Assembly: GCA_030762895.1 (NCBI GenBank)
Contig: CM061063.1
Span: 103,438,210-103,502,209 of the forward strand
Reading direction: 5' to 3'
Length of the DNA stretch: 64,000 bases
Origin: Sophora flavescens
Lineage: Eukaryota; Streptophyta; Magnoliopsida; Fabales; Fabaceae
Position numbers and translations under genes: made by a program. Below the pieces are notes generated by a model that was not told the DNA's origin, made no database searches, and saw only the letters and a program-made list of their open reading frames with translations. Positions 1 to 10,531 of this stretch are shown here, in pieces; position 1 is the stretch's first letter, and each line of letters begins with the position of its first letter.

Positions 1-1387
1 TGGCAAAACATGGCAAGCTTAAGGACTCAATCAACTTTCACACAGATTTCAAGCAATTTTTCAAAGAATTTTTTTTTCTTTTCAATGTTCCCCCCCTTCC
101 AAGCAAAGTAATCCCCACATTCATTTATTCTAAACAATTGAGAATTTCATTATTCAAACAATCATTAATCAAAGTAGGGGATCTAAGTTACACACAAGAG
201 GGAGATCACCAAATTCAAACAACTGCCTTCCTCACAAGGGAAATTTGTGTTCACTCATTCGCTCAGTTTTTGTCAGGCAATCAACAATTCACTCAATTTC
301 ACTTTTAAGAGCACTTCCCTTAAATTTGATTTTCATCTCAAAATGATTCCCACAGAAAACATGCAAGCAACATCAAAAGGTCTTTTATGGGTTGTAATGG
401 GGCCTGGCTAAGGGTAGGATATACAAAGGAACTAGGCTGAAGACCCTAGGAACTAAGAGAGCATGAACATTATTTACACTTTGAAATTTACTCAAGTTCC
501 TTTTCTCATTTTTTTCTTTATGCTTCTGGGTGGCTACAACCTTTTTATTTTCTAATACTTTTTCTTTTTTTCTTTTTTTTTTCACTTTTTTTTTCTTTTT
601 TTTTTCACTTTTTATTTTTCTATCATTTGAAATTTTTGCACTTTTCTTTTTTTTTTTTTCTTTATATTTTTTTTCTATTTCCCAATCCCAACAGCACATA
701 TCCACCTTGTAGCCACCCCAAACTTTGGTTTCTTGCACCCATTCTAAGATTACATGCTCTCCTAATCCTAAGATCGGGTTAACATGGTTTTCCAGATTTT
801 TGGGCTTATAACATTAGGTTATCAAGAATTAACAGGCTAATAGGCTCAATGGGGCTAACTAGGGAACATGCATTAGGAATTGGTTATTTTAGGCTAAGTA
901 GCTATTTACAAAGAAAATGCCTAAATCATTTGAAGCAAACATATAATCATGCAAACCATAAGGAGATTCAAGCAAATTCGGGAAAGTGCAACTTAAAAAA
1001 TGATTTTCACACAGTTTAAAACATGTTGGAGGCTCAAAACCTCACCTGGACATTGTTTTGCAAATTATTTGACAGAGATACTATCCCTAGTGTGTGCTTC
1101 CTATCACCCCAAACTTATCATAAATCATGCCATCATAACAAAATCCCAAAGTTCAGTTTTCAATCACATGGGGATCATATTTTCAAAAATTTCATATCCT
1201 AGGGGGAAAACAGTCAATACTATCATGCAATCCATCTATGCAAAAATCAATAAAATCCAATAAACTTGCCAACACTAGACACAAACACAACTCCTGAGCT
1301 TCTCAAATTATTCAGGAGCATTATTGACAATAAAACAGAAATAAAGTAAAGAAAAGAAAATTAAAAAGAAGCAAGGGTAAGAAAAAC
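1..1387 (-). other. Non-coding internal region of element A
   Basis: No convincing frame. The region aligns in reverse complement with about 62640-64000 of the right-hand copy, including the stretch GGTTTGCAT...CTTCCCG around 950-1000. It contains a long pyrimidine tract (540-700), which is purine-rich on the element's sense strand. The ORFs within it are lysine- or phenylalanine-rich low-complexity translations and are not annotated. Confidence 0.6.
528..718. repeat. Inverted repeat flanking a pyrimidine tract
   Basis: GGGTGGCTACAA at 528-539 and its exact complement TTGTAGCCACCC at 707-718 enclose about 167 bases of almost pure pyrimidine (plus strand). The right-hand copy keeps the same arrangement at 63403-63414 and 63526-63537 with two changes in one arm. 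It could form a stem with a purine-rich loop in the element RNA. Confidence 0.7.
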
Positions 1388-2349
1388 TCATTCAGAGGCG
1401 GTTCCACCGGGATCCCACTGCCTGTAGCATAAGTCCCACATGGTAGCCAAAGGACAAAAATTCATTCCATGACTCCCTAACTTGCAGCTTTGATGCGGAG
1501 GTGAGCACTTGACAACCATGATAACTCCACCCAGTGCGGCGGACTTCTCACTTCCTCTGGGGTCACAGATGACCTCCTTTTCAACAAAATCTCCCCAATA
1601 GAAGTGGGGCTCAACCTCTTGGATGGCCATGGTGCAAAATCCAAGGGTGCAAAGTCCAGAACTTTTGGTTCCACAGGGGGAAGTGGCAAACAGTTAGAAA
1701 CGGTTACTGGTGCTGCTTCCTTTTCTGCAATGTCTCCATCCACTGCATTAACAAATTTTTCACCTGCTATACACGCAGAAATTTCAGCACACACCAAACA
1801 AAGGTTAGAGTTAGTACATATATTACAAGAAAATGAATCAGAAAAATCTACAATGTCTGGAAATTCTGCAATTAATTGATGGTGCCGGCCTCTACTCTCA
1901 ACACGTTCAATTGTTTTACTTGAATCATCTACTCCCAAAGGTTCTTCTTTATCTTCAGGCACGGGGGAGCAGATGTTCTCTTGATCCTCCTGATCCATAT
2001 GGATGCTTTGCTTAACATACCTTTCAAAATAGCAATCTACACACAAAGCATTGCCATCACAATAACAATCATCAGGGGATTCAACACACAATTCAGTAAC
2101 AGAAGTATCAGTATCAGACTCATCCTCAGAGGTATTTTCAAGAATAAATTGTGCCTCTGTAGGTTCTTCATTATCCTCAAGCTTTTTGCCTTGATTGTCA
2201 GGATGGAATGTATAAGCTCGAGGCCAATAAGTAGTATTTGTCAGAATGGGGCATGCCTCATACAGGTGCTCAGGAGAGCCGCACATGCCACAAAACTGTG
2301 TCTGCTGAAACAATTGCTTCAAATAAGTGAGCTTATCAGTAAGATCCAT
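1388..2349 (-). pseudogene. Gag-like protein of element A, frameshifted
   Basis: The frame opens with ATG at 2349 and encodes an acidic protein of unknown family. A zinc-knuckle-like cluster (CGMCG...EH...C) lies near residues 20-33. Two later cysteine-pair motifs follow, CYCDGNALCVDC near residue 95 and CNICTNSNLCLVC near residue 176. The opening frame continues to 1477. From about 1630, however, the other frame (to 1388) carries DPRGSE and WDPGG, and both motifs recur at the C-terminus of the protein in the right-hand copy. The native C-terminus is therefore probably in the second frame and a small indel near 1630 has shifted it. Retroelement coding identity rests on position between LTR and A-rich tract; no catalytic domain is visible. 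Confidence 0.6.
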
Positions 2350-2421
2350 AACCAGACAAATTCAGCAAATTTTTTTATTTTTTTTTTTAAATTATTTTCT
2401 GCTAATAACAACAAACCAGAG

Positions 2422-2439
2422 TCCCCGGCAACGGCGCCA
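2422..2439 (-). other. Primer-binding site, tRNA-Asp type
   Basis: The minus strand reads TGGCGCCGTTGCCGGGGA, which complements the 3' end of plant tRNA-Asp, the primer used by Athila-type Ty3/gypsy elements. It sits five bases inside the LTR end, the normal position, and fixes the orientation of element A. The right-hand copy has the same site with one change. Confidence 0.85.
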
Positions 2440-2444
2440 ATTTT

Positions 2445-3727
2445 TGACCGCGCTGTCGCCACGCGCCAAAAAGAACGAGCGTTTACAAAATAATGTAGTA
2501 TAGAGCGACAACTCGGATCGTCTCTCAAGGACTCTTTTAGGTGTTGTTATTATTAACAGAAAAAAGTTAGAAATGGGGGTTTTGAGATTAAAATAAAATA
2601 AAGAAGCAAAACAGAAAACAAAACAAGAAAATAGAGCAGTTACCAAATAAGCTAAAACGATTAACCTACTGCTTTTGGTTTCCCAACTATCATCGGTTCA
2701 TGCAACCCTAAGCAAATTCTAATCCCCTCCCGGTTGTAGCAACAATTCACAAGCGGAACCACTACTACGATATATATCCCTATTCCCGAATTAAGCAAGC
2801 GGGGTTAAGCCCTTCGTGAACTAAGCGAACACGAAAGCGAACACACGCGAATTAAGCAAACGCGATTATATATAGGAACATGATATCACCGAGATAAACC
2901 AACACAACACAATATACTCCTGAATTAAGCAAACAGAAATATAAAGCATGGCATTGAAAAGAGAAAAGGAAATGAAACAGGATTACAGAAACCTCAAGTC
3001 TTAACAGGAACCAATCACGAGAGATTAATCTAGGAGACTAATTCTCCATTACAAAAGGAAAACAAAACATAACTAAAGAGAAAACAAAAGGCTAACTAAG
3101 ATTAGCTCGAAACTAGCCAAAGCTGGCTAATTCGACTATCCCTTCATTTCTCGCCTAATCTTCGCTTATATACACGTTTAGGTCGGAGTACTCGCGAGGC
3201 GAATCCCAGCTGCTCGCGAGGCGAATAACATGAAAGGTCTGCAACTCTTTGTCTTCTCGCGAGGCGAGCACATCCTTCGCGAGGCGAACTCTTGACTTCC
3301 AACTCATTACGCCGTGGCATTCAACACGCCCAAACCGTGATGGCTTCTGATCTTCCAATACTCGCGAGGCGAAGGAATGCTCGCGAGGCGAACGCTTCAA
3401 CTTCAGAATTGCCACGGCTGTGATCTTCAACACGGGCAAGCCGTGATCGTCTCTGACTTTTTCATGGTTGCAATACTCGCGGGGCGAGAGATTATTCATG
3501 GGCGGCGGCTCCAGATTTATTACTTTTTATTTTATTAACCTGAAAAACAGAAAATAAAAGTAAATACTTTATTCAACTCTAAAACAACTAAATTAACATA
3601 AAAACAATTTACAGACTCGAAGTACTACTTAGGAACAATCAAGTCTAATTTGGGTAAAAATGATATAAAATAAGCACAAAGCCAGGGTCTTTACTAGTTA
3701 TAAAACCAGTAAAACAGAGGCTCATCA
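2445..3727 (-). repeat. 5' LTR of element A
   Basis: On the minus strand the LTR begins TGATGAGCC at 3727 and ends ...GGTCA at about 2445, a few bases before the primer site. The length is about 1.28 kb. The start matches the LTR of the right-hand copy (TGATAAGCC at 59987). Between 3190 and 3495 it carries seven copies of a CpG-rich, near-palindromic motif close to CTCGCGAGGCGAA, and several copies of a CACGGCTGTGA/GCCGTGAT motif. Confidence 0.75.
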
Positions 3728-5756
3728 CCACTACAGTCTTTAACTATGCATACATCCTTGGTAAAGGAAACATCAAAACCACTATCACATAATTGACTTA
3801 AGCTAAGCAGGTTGTGTCTTAATCATTTAACCAAGAGAACATTAGATATAGAGGGAAGAGGGGGTTTACCACTAATAGTACCAATTCCTATAACCTTCCC
3901 TTTCTGATTCCCTCCGAAGGCAACGTGTCCTCCTTTCTTAAGTTGGAGGTCTATGAACATAGACCTTTTTCCTGTCATATGTCATGAGCAGCCACTGTCT
4001 AGGTACCAGCAGTGGTGTTTTCTTTGTCTTGTTGAGGACATCTGCAACAAAGATTATTTGATCTTTAGGTACCCATATTTTTCTGGGTCCTTTTCTGTTA
4101 GTTCTAGGAGTCTGTGAGGACTTCCTTCTCTTCTTATGGATACACTTAGACATAACATGCCCAGTTTTTTCACAGAAGTTACAAATAGGTGTTCATTTGG
4201 TTATAGTTGACTTAAAAGATACTTTAGAAGCTTTAGTTGATACTTTATGATGTGTCTGATGGACATATCCAATACCTTCTTTGTTAAGAGAGTGCTTCTG
4301 ACTACCAAGTAGCTTAGTCAGATTGTCTCTACCATTAACAAATTTGGCAAGATCAGAAGTGAGCTCTTTCACTTTCTATTGAAGTTTTTCAACTTCTTCA
4401 GATGGTGATGTTTCACTTGAGATCTTAGCTTCATTAGACTTTTCAGTCTTCAGCTCACCGTTTTCTTTAGCCAGCTTCTCGCACTCTTGAGATTTCTGTT
4501 TATGCTCACTGGTGAGCTTTACATACTCTCTCTTGAGGGATTTGAAGGCTTTAGATAAGCAGTTGGATTCCTCCATCAACTCCTCATAGGCATCAAGTAA
4601 TTCCTCATAGTCAGGATGTACCTCATCGTCAGAGTCTGAGTCAGTGTTGGCCATCAAACAGAGATTGCCTTCTTCCTCTGTTTCTTCATTAGAAGATGTT
4701 GACTCCAGATCCTCCCAAGTAGCCATCATTCCTTTCTTCTTCTTCTTGAAGAATTTCTTAAAAGGGGCCTTCTTGAGCTGAGGACATTCAGCCTTGAAGT
4801 GACCGGGCTTCTTGCACTCATAGCAAACAATTGGACTTTTGTCTGTTGAGGTGGATTCTTTGAAGTTCTTGTCCTTGTTGAACCTTCTGAATGGCCTATC
4901 CTTCTTGAATTTCTTTTTCTCTAGGAGAAACTTTATCTTCCTGGTCAGGAGAGACAATTCTTCATCACTCTCAGAATCCTCGAGTTATGATAGGTCAACA
5001 GATCACCTGGATGACTCATCTGCCTTCAGAGCCTTGGAACCTTTTGCTGACTTTTGATCAGCTTTCAGAGCAATTGACTTGCCCTTCTTTGGTGCAGCTT
5101 CATCTCCAAGTTCTTGTTCATGAACAGTGAGTGTTCCAAGAAGTTCATCCATAGTCAAGGTAGTGAGATCCTTGGCTTGGGAGATAGCAGTGACCAAAGG
5201 TCTCCACTGTTTAGGTAGACTTCTCAGAATCTTACCAACCTTCTCAACATTGGTATAGACTTTGCCAAGAGATTTTAAACTGTTGATGATAGTTTGAAAT
5301 CTTCCTATCATCTGAGCAACATATTCTCCTTCCTCCATGATGAACAGTTCATACTTTCTAACAAGTATGGCAATCTTTAACTCTTTGCCTTTTGTTGTTC
5401 CTTCATGTGTGACAGCTAAGGTGTCCCATATTTCTTTTGTAGAGTCACAGGCACATACCTTCTCAAACTCCTCCGGACTGAGAGCACAAATGATGTTGTA
5501 TCTGGTTTTGTGGTTCAGCTCCCATTTTGATTTTTTTGCAGCAGTCCACTGAGCTTTTGGTTTGTCAGTGTTATCATCATTCTTGGGAATGAATGGACCA
5601 TCTGTGATGACATCCCAAAGATCAGAGTTTGTGGATAGAATGAACCATTGAAATCTATCCTTCCAATAGTTGTAGTTTTCTCCATTGAAGTAAGGAGGTG
5701 CAGTTTGGGAAGCTCCTTGATCGATGAGTTCCACTTGAACTAGCTCCAGCCGTCAT
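3728..5756 (-). pseudogene. Gag and start of pol, SIRE-like copia
   Basis: A single minus-strand frame runs from about 5734 to the 3728 breakpoint but holds several in-frame stops (two just below 5003, one near 4376, one near 4185). The parts in order are a UBN2/DUF4219-like gag core (FNGENYNYWKDRFQ ... EFEKVCACDSTKEIWDTL), a zinc knuckle CYECKKPGHFKAEC near 4800, an acidic Glu/Asp segment, a coiled coil, a second knuckle CNFCEKTGHVMSKC near 4150, and the linker leading to the protease. An ATG at 5756 opens in another frame, suggesting an additional early frameshift. Non-functional. Confidence 0.8.
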
Positions 5757-5813
5757 GTCTATTCTTCAGGACCTTTTACCTCTACACTGTTAGATGCTCA
5801 ACCCAGAGGCTGA

Positions 5814-5825
5814 GCTCTGATACCA
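5814..5825 (-). other. Primer-binding site, tRNA-iMet
   Basis: The minus strand reads TGGTATCAGAGC, the classic initiator-Met primer site of plant copia elements, two bases from the LTR end at 5828. Confidence 0.9.
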
Positions 5826-6129
5826 ACTGAAATAGACAACTATAAACACGAGAAGGGGGGTTGAATCGTGTTTATCAGAATTTAAGAAAAGCTGAAATCT
5901 TTTTACAAACAGAAATCTAGATTTGGACGAGTGGAAGAATACAGGATGGATGGATGAGTTTTGCAAATACACCACTGATAGACGCAAGAAAAACTAAAGC
6001 AATTAAAGAGTTTATGAAAGAGAGATTAACACGGTGATTTATCCTGGTTCACTCTTCAAATCAAAGAGCTACGTCCAGTCCTTGGCAGCACCAAGATTTA
6101 TCCACTATAACTGATAAGGTTACAGACTC

Positions 6130-6246
6130 AAGTATTACTTGCACACCTAGCCTCTTCAGGCTCAAGACAAGTATTATTTGCACACCTAGCCTCTTCAGGC
6201 TCAAGACAAGTATTATTTTCACACCTAGCCTCTTCAGGCTCACTTA
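6130..6246. repeat. 39-bp tandem repeat, three copies
   Basis: Three consecutive 39-bp units beginning AAGTATTA and containing CACACCTAGCCTCTTCAGG, starting at 6130, 6169 and 6208. They lie inside the SIRE-like LTR near the primer site. Confidence 0.85.
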
Positions 6247-6999
6247 GGTTTGTTTGAGAGATTGGGTTTGTAAAAATACAACTTCTCACAAGCGAGATCT
6301 TTCACTAACACTCGAGAGAGTGGTTTAAATGTGAAGTCTAGGAAAGTCTGCAGTAATAACTTCAAATGTTTGAAGAATACTGAGAATGAAAGATTGAAAG
6401 AATTAATGAGCAGAGTAATGGAGTTTTAATGCAGTGTGTATTCTCTATTTCTTCATCTTCAATGACTACTGTATTTATAGTCTTCAAACATTTAGGATCC
6501 GTTAGAGACATTCTCTTAGATGTTGGCTTCAAGAAGAACTTCATTAAATGCAATAGAGTCGTTCTGAGCACCCATTAATGCAATAGAGTCGTTCTAAGCA
6601 GCCATTAATGCAATAGGAACATTGGTCGTACTCTAACATGTAGGATCATGGCTTTAAGCATTGAGATATAGCCATGTCAGAGTTGGGCGAGAGCTTTTTG
6701 TACTTTCTTTGAGTACACTCCCCTTTTTGTGGAATAAAGCATGTTGGACGCATTCTTTTAGATTATCCAAGGTTGCTTGAGAGAGTAGTCTTCTTTTCTT
6801 GATAATCGTGAAACCGAGTAGGAGAGAAGACTTCAAGTCTCTTTCCGGCTTTTGAAAACGATTCCGATAATCCTCGGAGAATTCGCGTTCATAAGATAAG
6901 TGCTTCCATCTTGAAAATAATCACGTCTATCTAGTCATTTGAGTTTTCATTCGGGCAAGTAGAAGAGCTCCATATTAAGGACACAGCAATTCCAAAGAC

Positions 7000-7260
7000 T
7001 AGTGGACGAGCGCTTCTGTCACCTTTAGAGGACGAGCACTTCTGTTACCTAGTGGACTAGAGCCTCTGTTAATTTAGTGGACGAGAGTCTGTTACTTTAG
7101 TGGACCGAGTCTCGATTACTCTAGTGGATGAGAGTCTCGAGTTACTCTAGTGGACGAGAGTCTCGGTTACTCTAGTGGACGAGAGTCTTAGTTAGTCCGG
7201 TGGACGAGAGTCTTAGTTACTCGGTGGACGAGAGTCTTAGTTAGTCCGGTGGGACGAGGT
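7000..7260. repeat. GTGGACGAG minisatellite in LTR
   Basis: About nine to ten degenerate units of roughly 26 bp built on TAGTGGACGAGAGTCT plus a GTTACT spacer. The leading part (6967-7021, ATTAAGGAC...GTGGACGAGC) has a reverse-complement relative in the Tat element at about 36133-36192. Confidence 0.75.
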
Positions 7261-7326
7261 CTTTTGCCACATCATTGGGCCGGATACAATTTGACCTTAA
7301 TGGATGCGCTGTTCTGATACTTTAAT

Positions 7327-7554
7327 GGACGAGCTCCAAGTGCCACGTCATTGGACGGATAATTCTGATACCTCACTGGACGGGCTTTTCTGATACTTTG
7401 ATGGACGCGCTCCAAGTGCCACGTTAGTAGACGGATAATTCTGATACCTCACTGGACGGGCTTTTTCGATACTTTGATGGATGCGCTCCAAGTGCCACGT
7501 TAGTAGACGGATAATTCTGATACCTCACTGGACGAACTTTTCTGATACTTTGAT
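7327..7554. repeat. 76-bp tandem repeat, three copies
   Basis: Units start at 7327, 7403 and 7479 (GGACG/GGATG), with a fourth truncated start at 7554. Each contains GCTCCAAGTGCCACGT, GACGGATAATTCTGATAC and CACTGGACG. A block of shorter units (TAGACGCGGCCTTCT, about 35 bp) continues to about 7690. The core GCCACGTCATTGGACGGAT is shared with the gypsy element at 36.2-36.4 kb. Confidence 0.85.
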
Positions 7555-7913
7555 GGACGCGCTATTCTGATACTTTAAGTAGACGCGGCCTTCTGTTATT
7601 TTTAGTAGACGCGGCCTTCTGATACTTTTAGTGAACGCGGCCTTCTAATACTTTTTATTGGACGTGGGTTTCTTTCTCTTGCGTTTTGGACGTGCGCTTC
7701 AATCACTACAGTGCTGGACGTTTGTTTAAAAACACTTGTGTGTTGGACGTGAGTTTTTATCACTACACTGTTGGAAGAATGATTCTCTTATTTAATCTGC
7801 ACACTCGATAGATAGGTTAGCAACCAATATGAAGGTTAATTAAATCATTAACCAATGTTTAGTTCTCATCAAAACTTAGGGAAATGCACATCAGACATTT
7901 TAGAGACTTAACA

Positions 7914-8890
7914 ATAGGCCCGACCTGTTTTAAAAATTCAAGGTCTAAACCTGACCTGTTATCTATCATAGGCTTTTTTTTAGGCCTGACCTGTTAGCCT
8001 ATTTAAGGGCCTATTTCACTGTTGACATCCTATTCACTCCCCTCATTCTCAACCTTAACATTTTTACTTCCCTAAATCATCCTCACCGTCTTTGAAGAAG
8101 AAATAAGGAATTAAAATATTCTGGAGTAATGCTAAAGAACTTGTCAATTCCCTCACGTGATAAATCATTCTGGTTTTTGTTTTTTATTGTGTTATATTCT
8201 AATATCAAATACATTTTTATATTTATGGTTTGGTATAGAAGAGATTTTGACTTGTGATATTACCTAAAACACCCACCAGCAACCAGCAAGAAAAATTGAT
8301 CCACCCAAATTTCACAAACAGCATCGATACAAAGAGAGATCTAGAAGCATACCATTGAGATAAAATATATCAGTGAGTTGTAGAAGCATACCATTGAGGC
8401 GATATGGACAACAAATGGAGATAGTGCACGCTCAAACTTAGACTGCTGGAGGTGATGCCAACGTCATAGTGTGGAGGACTGGTAAGGAAACTTTTGTTGT
8501 GTGGACCTTGTCAGTGTTTGATGGCTGGAGGCTGGAGGGGCTTGCTCGTTGCTAACTATCGATTGAGTGGTCCGGTGTGTTTGTGCCTCTTAGGGTTTTT
8601 AATTTCTAATTTAGAAACCTATTATTTTAATCTAATAATATTAATATTAATATATTATTAATGTGATATATTAATTTTGTTATTAAAATATGGGTGTGTT
8701 ACGTATATATATAGGTAGGCCTATCAGGCCTAAAAGGCCATTTTGTTATCCTGGGCCTAGTCTTTTTAACTAAATAGGCTTTTAAAAAAGCCTAAACCTA
8801 ACCCTTTTTGTTAAATAGGTCAGCCCAGGCTTTAAAAGGGTCAGGCCATAGGCTCCTGTCGAGCGGCCTGACTTATTCCCACCCATCATG
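7914..8890. mobile_element. Decayed repeat with GGCCTGACC-rich ends
   Basis: Both ends (7914-8030 and 8710-8880) are rich in AGGCCTGACCTG/TAGGCTTTT words in opposite sense, with an AT-rich or unrelated middle. This resembles a non-autonomous DNA transposon with degenerate subterminal inverted repeats. The middle (8230-8610) has no usable frame. The left end touches the SIRE LTR, which may have inserted into it. Family not identified. Confidence 0.35.
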
Positions 8891-9048
8891 TCACGTTAAC
8901 GTCTGTTACTAGAATAGAGAAAATGGTTTAGTGTATGTGACAATTTTAAGTGATTTGGCAACACTCCATTGGTGGTACAGGGAGTGTGAGAGATATGATT
9001 TTTGTTCTTAAATGAAACACAGTCTAGGCTCCATAAACCAACAATTTA
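8891..9048. other. Short intergenic stretch before the copia insertion
   Basis: No gene or repeat recognised. It ends with ATTTA at 9044-9048, the left target-site duplication of the following copia element. Confidence 0.6.
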
Positions 9049-9629
9049 TCTAAGAAGTGTCTACACAAATCATCTAGTAGTTAAGTTAGTTAAATTGGTT
9101 TTTCAGTTATTGTTAGTTACTAATCACAACTGACCGAGCTTCGGCAAAACTAATTTAATCTAACTAAATGAATCTAGCTAGTGTGTGTATGTGTATCTAT
9201 AAATAGCGATAGTCAACTCATTATGAAAGGGATAAAAACTTCTTTGTGCAATTCAATACTTGTGAATTTGAGTGAGTGCTCTGAGTAATCAAAGTGTTTT
9301 TGGTTTTCAAGAGAGGAATAGAGAGTTAGAATTCTTGGGGAAAACTCGGTTGTATAAGGGGACTGAGGGTATAAGGAAACGAGAGGGTGTCATCTCTATT
9401 GCAAAGGATCTTGATCATATTCTTTGATTGATTCATAGTGAAACCAACTGCTGCACCTCACATGGATGTAGGCTACTCATAGCCGAACCATTAAATAACT
9501 GGTGTTCATCTTTCTTTTACTGTTTTACTGCACTTCTGTGTTCAATTGCTTAGTTCTGTGTTCTTGTGCTTTCAACCCGTGTTCTGTGTTGATTGTTGAT
9601 CAAGAAAATCTCAGTAAGAAACTCTTACA
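9049..9629 (+). repeat. 5' LTR of copia element
   Basis: 581 bp, beginning TCTAAGAAGTGTC (mutated TG) and ending CTCTTACA. A TATA-like CTATAAATAG lies near 9200. The sequence immediately inside (ATTAGCACAGTCTGTGGG) is not the usual TGGTATCAGAGC primer site. Confidence 0.9.
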
Positions 9630-9676
9630 ATTAGCACAGTCTGTGGGAAGGGATTGTTGAAAGGGGAAGCTGAAAT

Positions 9677-10531
9677 ATGGGATCAACAAGATTTGACATA
9701 GAAAATTTTTTGGGCTCAAATGACTTTGGCTTATGGCGAATCAAGATTCAAGCCATCTTGGTGCATAATGGTCTGGCTGATGCTTTGAAGAGGGATGCTG
9801 CTCTTCCCAAAACCTTGTCTGAAAGGGAAAAGAAGGAACTGGTTGAAAAGGCTAGGAATGTTATAATACTATGTCTAGGAGACAAAGCTCTAAGGGAAGT
9901 AGCCAGGGAACCAACTGCTGCAGCACTCTGACTCAAACTGGAGTCCCTTTATATGACCAAATCAGTTACCAATCAATTGTTCTTGAAGCAGCAGCTATAC
10001 TCATTCAAGATGACTGATGAATTGCCCTTATCAGAACAGATATCTGATTTCAATAAGATCCTGGATGATTTAGAAAATCTTGATGTGAAATTGGATGACG
10101 AGGACAAAGCACTCATACTGCTCAGTGCATTACCAAACAGTTTTGAGCATTTAAAAGATGGAATCTTGTTTGGAAGGGACAAGGATCAAACCATCTCACT
10201 CGAAGAGGTTCAATCCTCCATCAGAACCAAGGAGCTGCAAAGAAGGCAAGAAATTAAGACTGATAGCAATGCAGAAAGTTTGAATGTTTCAAGAGGAAGA
10301 TCTGATAAAAGGAATGGCAAGACATCTAAAAATAGATCAAAGTCCAACGGCCAAAGCAAGTTTAAATGCTTCCACTGTCATCAAAGGGGGCACTTCAAAA
10401 AGAACTATCCAGAAAGAAAGAACAAAAGTTACAAGAAACCTCTGGAATCAGGTGATACAGCTATAGCATCTGAGGGATATGAAACTGCAGAAAGCTTGGT
10501 GGTCTCAAACACTGAAAGTGAGAAAGACTAG
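9677..10531 (+). pseudogene. Gag of copia element
   Basis: Opens with ATG at 9677, 47 bases inside the 5' LTR. A UBN2-type gag core (NDFGLWRIKIQAILV ... DEDKALILLSALP) is followed by a basic region and a zinc knuckle CFHCHQRGHFKKNYP near 10370, in which the last cysteine is replaced by tyrosine. A TGA at 9929 interrupts the frame after 84 codons and a TAG at 10529 separates gag from the protease in the same frame. The knuckle loss and stops make it non-functional. Confidence 0.85.

Larger units (their letters stand above)
1..3727 (-). mobile_element. LTR retrotransposon A, 5' part, non-autonomous (Athila-type primer site)
   Basis: A minus-strand LTR element whose 5' LTR (2445-3727), primer-binding site, gag-like frame and long non-coding internal region run leftward out of the window. 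No reverse transcriptase, integrase or protease frame is present in the visible part, so it looks non-autonomous. A second copy of the family (59987 onward, plus strand) matches it in reverse complement over LTR, primer site, the end of the coding region and the A-rich internal tract. Its 5' end at 3727 abuts the interrupted pol region of a SIRE-like copia element, so A inserted into that element. The target duplication cannot be checked because the other end is outside the window. Confidence 0.85.
3728..7913 (-). mobile_element. SIRE-like Ty1/copia retrotransposon, 5' part
   Basis: A minus-strand copia element comprising an LTR (5828-7913), a tRNA-iMet primer site and a gag/early-pol frame, cut off at 3728 by insertion of element A. 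The rest of pol and the 3' LTR must lie left of the window. Assignment to the SIRE/Maximus lineage rests on the long LTR, the UBN2-type gag with a zinc knuckle followed by an acidic coiled-coil stretch, and the pre-protease linker containing KIWVPKDQIIFVADVLNKTK. Confidence 0.8.
5828..7913 (-). repeat. 5' LTR of the SIRE-like element
   Basis: On the plus strand the LTR starts TGAAATAGAC at 5828 and ends ...GACTTAACA at 7913, giving TG...CA termini and about 2.09 kb. The outer boundary is inferred from the TG/CA rule and from my recollection of legume SIRE ends; the partner LTR is not in the window. The LTR is unusually repeat-laden: three separate tandem blocks (6130-6246, about 7000-7260, 7327-7690). 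Confidence 0.65.

Noticed and set aside
385..738. Lysine-rich minus-strand and phenylalanine-rich plus-strand reading frames
   Set aside because: Translations of a homopolymeric purine/pyrimidine tract in the non-coding part of element A; element B has no equivalent frame.
2422..2439. Possible tRNA-Asp gene (TCCCCGGCAACGGCGCCA)
   Set aside because: Only the 3' 18 bases of the tRNA are matched and they sit at an LTR edge, so this is a primer-binding site.
6061..6243. Repeat peptide frame (SLKRLGVKIILVL)
   Set aside because: Product of the 39-bp tandem repeat in the SIRE LTR.
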